Source: DG-33 sp964345105
GTDB lineage: Archaea > Hadarchaeota > Hadarchaeia > Hadarchaeales > Hadarchaeaceae
Assembly (NCBI GenBank): GCA_964345105.1
Contig: CAYFPZ010000013.1
Span: forward strand, 1 to 14,925
Direction of reading: 5' to 3'
DNA: 14,925 bases
Part shown: positions 12,676-14,925 of the stretch, piece after piece
Layout of the letters: each line of letters opens with the position of its first letter
Numbering within the stretch: the stretch's first letter is position 1
Notes under the pieces: generated by a model
Seen by the model: the letters and a program-made list of their open reading frames with translations, nothing else
Told to the model about the DNA's origin: nothing
Databases searched by the model: none
Made by a program: the position numbers and the translations under genes

Positions 12676-13251
12676 CTACCTCGAAACGAACGGGTTTCCC
12701 CGAACGAAAAACCTCAACTTCCGCTTTAGATCAGAACTCACCCCGATGCGATGCGAACTCTCTATCTTAAATTCTTTGGGTCTACCTTCGATTATTGTCA
12801 ATTCGCTCTTAGAGTTTGTTAAATCTAGTCCGTGGTTTTTTTGTGTTATCCCCATCGCACTCGTCAGCTTCCCTGGACCAGATGTTAACTCACGCTCACT
12901 TGAAACCCCTCTCCGCTCGCGCATGATCTTTATACCCTCAAGCGGCTCAAGCGCACGGACTAGCACCGCTCCCGGAACCCCCTCCCGCTCGGTCGTGACA
13001 TTAAACAACCAGTTTGCGTGGACCATATACACAAACGCTAGGCCGCCACACCACCACATTATCTCGTTGAGCCGCGTGCGCTTGCGCGAGGCGCGCGATG
13101 CTGGGTCGCCCCTGCCGAAATATGCCTCGACCTCGACTATCTTACCGCTCGTGAGACCCTCGCTCGTGCGATGAATGAATACTTTCCCCAGCAGTTCTCT
13201 GGCAACCGTAGCAGTGTCACGCTCGTAGAAATCTCTCGGAAGGGGGTACAT
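12676..13251 (-). CDS. 3-methyladenine DNA glycosylase (AAG/MPG family)
   Basis: A 191-residue monofunctional glycosylase that removes alkylated purines such as 3-methyladenine and hypoxanthine to start base excision repair. Family features include IVEVEAYFG with general base E42 and base-stacking Y44, DPAS in the next loop, LAFVYMVHANWLFNVTT (72-87) with N84 in the pocket-wall position, and VLVRALEPLEG (97-107), which is nearly identical to the mammalian enzyme. Unusually, the His of the DPASHA/AAHS motif, a hydrogen-bond donor to the flipped base in the human enzyme, is Arg here (ASRAS, R53). The start at 13251 is preferred to 13290 because GGTGGT lies just upstream and the family begins at PLPRDFYERD. 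It is divergent from the B3/B4 gene. Confidence 0.9.
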   Translation of the reverse strand: MYPLPRDFYERDTATVARELLGKVFIHRTSEGLTSGKIVEVEAYFGRGDPASRASRKRTRLNEIMWWCGGLAFVYMVHANWLFNVTTEREGVPGAVLVRALEPLEGIKIMRERRGVSSERELTSGPGKLTSAMGITQKNHGLDLTNSKSELTIIEGRPKEFKIESSHRIGVSSDLKRKLRFFVRGNPFVSR

Positions 13252-13320
13252 GTTGACCACCAAGGGTTTCTCCAGAATTGTTAAAAACATGCTCGACGTA
13301 ACTGAGATGGAGGTTATGAG

Positions 13321-13983
13321 ATGAATCTTGACCCAAAGGTAAAGGAAAAATATCCAGACTTCATCTCGGCTTATGCATTAGTGAGCGGCTTGACCATCGA
13401 GCCGACCATCGAGGGATTGATTGAGCGAAAGCGCGAAGTATTCAGCGACCTCAAGGCGCGCTATGGGGCCCTGAACGTGCTAGACTTGGCCGAGGTGAAG
13501 GCATACCGCGCATTCTTCAAGACGATGGGTGCAGACCCCTCGAGCTATCGCCCCGCGCCGGAATATTTGCTCCGCCGAACGCTTGACGATCGATTTCCGG
13601 CTATCAACAACTTGGTTGACGCCTGTTTGCTCGCGAGCGTCGAGCACTGGGTGATGGTGGGGAGCTACGATGTCGACAAGACAAAGGGGCAAGTTGTGAC
13701 GATGCTGGCGAAGGAGACCGAGCCCTTCGAACTTATAAATGGGCGGAAACTTGGCCCGAAGCCTGAAGAGATCATCCTGCGCGATGATGAGAAGCTGCTG
13801 GCGGCATACACTCTCGGCGATTCAAAAGCGGCGATGATCACGCAGAAAACATCGAATGCTTTGATAGTGCTCTGGAACGCCCCTGGCATAACACGAGAAA
13901 AAATCGAGGAGGCGCTCAAAGCGGCCACAACCTACGCTCGGAAGTACTGCGGCGGTCATGTGGAACGAAGTGAACTGCTTTAG
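13321..13983 (+). CDS. Free-standing B3/B4-domain protein (PheT editing-domain-like)
   Basis: A 220-residue protein resembling the B3/B4 domain of the phenylalanyl-tRNA synthetase beta subunit, which in the synthetase hydrolyses mischarged tRNA. Seen here are the helical N-terminal part, YRAFFKTMGADPSSYRPAPEYLLRR (about 60-85), INNLVDACLLASVEHWVMVGSYDVDK (about 98-123), GQVVTMLAKETEPFELING and a C-terminal GHVERSELL. These match stand-alone B3/4 proteins of bacteria and archaea. GGAGG at 13309-13313 sits 7 nt before the ATG. The protein is cytosolic. It may deacylate an aminoacyl-tRNA or act on a small molecule; the substrate is not known from sequence. It forms an operon with the small membrane protein 9 nt downstream. 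Confidence 0.82.
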   Translation: MNLDPKVKEKYPDFISAYALVSGLTIEPTIEGLIERKREVFSDLKARYGALNVLDLAEVKAYRAFFKTMGADPSSYRPAPEYLLRRTLDDRFPAINNLVDACLLASVEHWVMVGSYDVDKTKGQVVTMLAKETEPFELINGRKLGPKPEEIILRDDEKLLAAYTLGDSKAAMITQKTSNALIVLWNAPGITREKIEEALKAATTYARKYCGGHVERSELL

Positions 13984-13992
13984 GTTAGCACA

Positions 13993-14202
13993 ATGCATCA
14001 GCTGACTTGGCTAGGCATTGCTTTGATTCTCATAGGAACTGCCCTTGTGCTAATTCCCATCTTGGGCAGGTATATCGACCTCTCGCAGGTGCCGTCCTGG
14101 CTGATTTACATATATCACAGTAATGGGTTCTACTTCGTCACCTCGCCATTACTCATCGTGCTCTCGATCGCCGCATTCATCGCCTACATATTGATGAGGT
14201 AA
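13993..14202 (+). CDS. Small 2-TM membrane protein
   Basis: A 69-residue protein with two membrane helices, about 6-25 (WLGIALILIGTALVLIPILG) and about 47-68 (FYFVTSPLLIVLSIAAFIAYIL). The linker contains charged and aromatic residues (RYIDLSQVPSWLIYIYHSNG). AGGTT at 13982-13986 serves as ribosome-binding site. It is probably cotranscribed with the B3/B4 gene. Function unknown. The 125 nt after it (14203-14327) shows no RNA gene or terminator I can support. Confidence 0.7.
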   Translation: MHQLTWLGIALILIGTALVLIPILGRYIDLSQVPSWLIYIYHSNGFYFVTSPLLIVLSIAAFIAYILMR

Positions 14203-14327
14203 AGCACGAATTATTTAGTGTCTAAGTCGGATTAGCCCCTATCAGAAATAGACAAAGCAGAATTGACTGTGGACGGGAAGCTTTTCAGCAGGCCCAGGAA
14301 CTTCCTCTTCAAGAAACTTGGATTGAC

Positions 14328-14672
14328 TCAGCCTTTTTCTTTCAGTTTCAAAATTGCTTCGGCGATGTCGCCACCTGTTTCCTTGAGCACTTGCATTGCG
14401 GCCTCTCGCTCGACCCCAGCCTGTTCCATCACCAACTTGACGTCGTCTTCGCTCGGCTCGAACTCCGGCTTCCGCTCAAACTCCTGCCCACTCACCTGAT
14501 AGCTTCGCTGCCCGGCCATATCTGTGCGTGTCACCTGCGCGTTGGGCATCACAATCTCCCGGTCAGCGAGCTTGATTACGACTTCTCGAACGTCCTTAAG
14601 CTCCTCCATCTTAACTCCCATCTGCCGCATCGCTCGCTCCATCTGCCGCCGATCTATTCGTTTGGGAAACAC
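14328..14672 (-). CDS. nac: Nascent polypeptide-associated complex protein (archaeal NAC)
   Basis: A 114-residue ribosome-bound chaperone subunit that forms a homodimer and covers emerging polypeptides near the exit tunnel. The basic N-terminus with RRQMERAMRQMGVKMEEL (8-25) is the family's ribosome-binding start. The NAC barrel spans about 28-65 (VREVVIKLADREIVMPNAQV ... YQVSGQ) and the C-terminal UBA domain about 74-113 (SEDDVKLVMEQAGVEREAAMQVLKETGGDIAEAILKLKEK). The start is GTG at 14672, supported by the family's usual MFP beginning and GAGG upstream. It lies downstream of the PUA-domain gene on the same strand, a known archaeal pairing. Confidence 0.95.
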   Translation of the reverse strand: MFPKRIDRRQMERAMRQMGVKMEELKDVREVVIKLADREIVMPNAQVTRTDMAGQRSYQVSGQEFERKPEFEPSEDDVKLVMEQAGVEREAAMQVLKETGGDIAEAILKLKEKG

Positions 14673-14699
14673 TCAACCAACCTCAGCACTTTTCATTAA

Positions 14700-14712
14700 C
14701 TTATTTAATAAA
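14700..14712 (-). promoter_or_regulatory. Putative TATA element of nac
   Basis: On the minus strand TTTATTAAATAAG lies about 28-40 nt before the GTG start at 14672, so nac could have its own promoter in addition to read-through from the PUA gene, whose stop is at 14719-14721. Confidence 0.45.
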
Positions 14713-14718
14713 CCTAAC

Positions 14719-14925
14719 TCATGCATGCCCCTTGCTCCTTTTTTCCATCCCTTTTTCGCCACCAAAACCTCGTCTAACTTCTACTGCCTTGCCGGCTTTA
14801 AACGCTATCATCTCTTCACCCGTCAATAAAGTTTTACCGCTCGCTAGCAGGCGATCGCGTGAATCCACGACGAGCACCTCCTCGGCAGGCCTTATCTCCG
14901 GGTCCGCTGCCACGACGTGCTTTGC
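14719..14925 (-). CDS. PUA-domain protein, C-terminal part only (runs off the window)
   Basis: The open frame enters from the right edge and encodes 68 residues before TGA. AKHVVAADPEIRPAEEVLVVDSRDRLLASGKTLLTGEEMIAFKAGKAVEVRRG is a typical PUA RNA-binding domain (as in archaeosine transglycosylase, pseudouridine synthases and stand-alone PUA proteins), ending in a basic tail (GEKGMEKRSKGHA). The N-terminal half is outside the window, so the exact protein cannot be named. Its place just before nac fits the conserved archaeal neighbourhood of a small PUA protein linked to translation. Confidence 0.85.
   Translation of the reverse strand, partial: AKHVVAADPEIRPAEEVLVVDSRDRLLASGKTLLTGEEMIAFKAGKAVEVRRGFGGEKGMEKRSKGHA

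Noticed and set aside
14203..14327. Possible small RNA or further coding sequence between the small membrane gene and nac
   Set aside because: I could not find a convincing C/D or H/ACA box set, hairpin terminator or ribosome-binding site; the open frames here are antisense extensions into nac.

Overview
The window reads as chromosomal DNA of an archaeon. The evidence is a nascent polypeptide-associated complex (NAC) subunit with its C-terminal UBA helices next to a PUA-domain gene, an archaeal-type Lhr helicase with a zinc finger, an SMC-kleisin-KITE operon of archaeal character, and promoters built on TATA-like boxes 25-40 nt before starts. Most genes are moderately GC-rich. The lineage cannot be fixed from the window; a deep-branching, possibly thermophilic euryarchaeal-type lineage is an inference only. 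I see no rRNA, tRNA, CRISPR array or insertion sequence.

Layout. (1) 1-2411: SixA-like phosphatase (+), a Fic enzyme (-) with matching palindromic elements at both of its ends, and an orphan PD-(D/E)XK/Cas4-like nuclease (+). (2) 2465-4190 (-): a clearly recognisable heliorhodopsin in an AT-richer island, then an unrecognised conserved-looking protein that is divergent from the SMC operon. (3) 4261-7567 (+): a tightly packed operon of a short SMC ATPase whose C-terminal head resembles Smc6/Smc5, a ScpA-like kleisin, and a tandem winged-helix (KITE/ScpB-like) protein. Together these should form a small ring complex acting on DNA. (4) 7561-8935: a duplicated segment. The first copy holds a 2-TM protein gene and a leftover 3' end of lhr; the second holds a paralogue in which the same 70-residue module is present three times (6 TM), followed by the intact lhr gene. 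Between the copies lie three 8-bp repeats at an exact 20-bp period. (5) 8881-14925: lhr helicase (-), acylphosphatase with a coupled unknown gene (-), 3-methyladenine DNA glycosylase (-), a free-standing B3/B4 (PheT-editing-like) protein with a small membrane protein (+), and NAC with the 3' part of a PUA-domain gene (-).

The points most worth attention are the heliorhodopsin, the Smc5/6-flavoured hinge-less SMC operon, the duplicated segment in which the lhr remnant differs from the real lhr almost only at synonymous sites, and the paired palindromic elements around fic.
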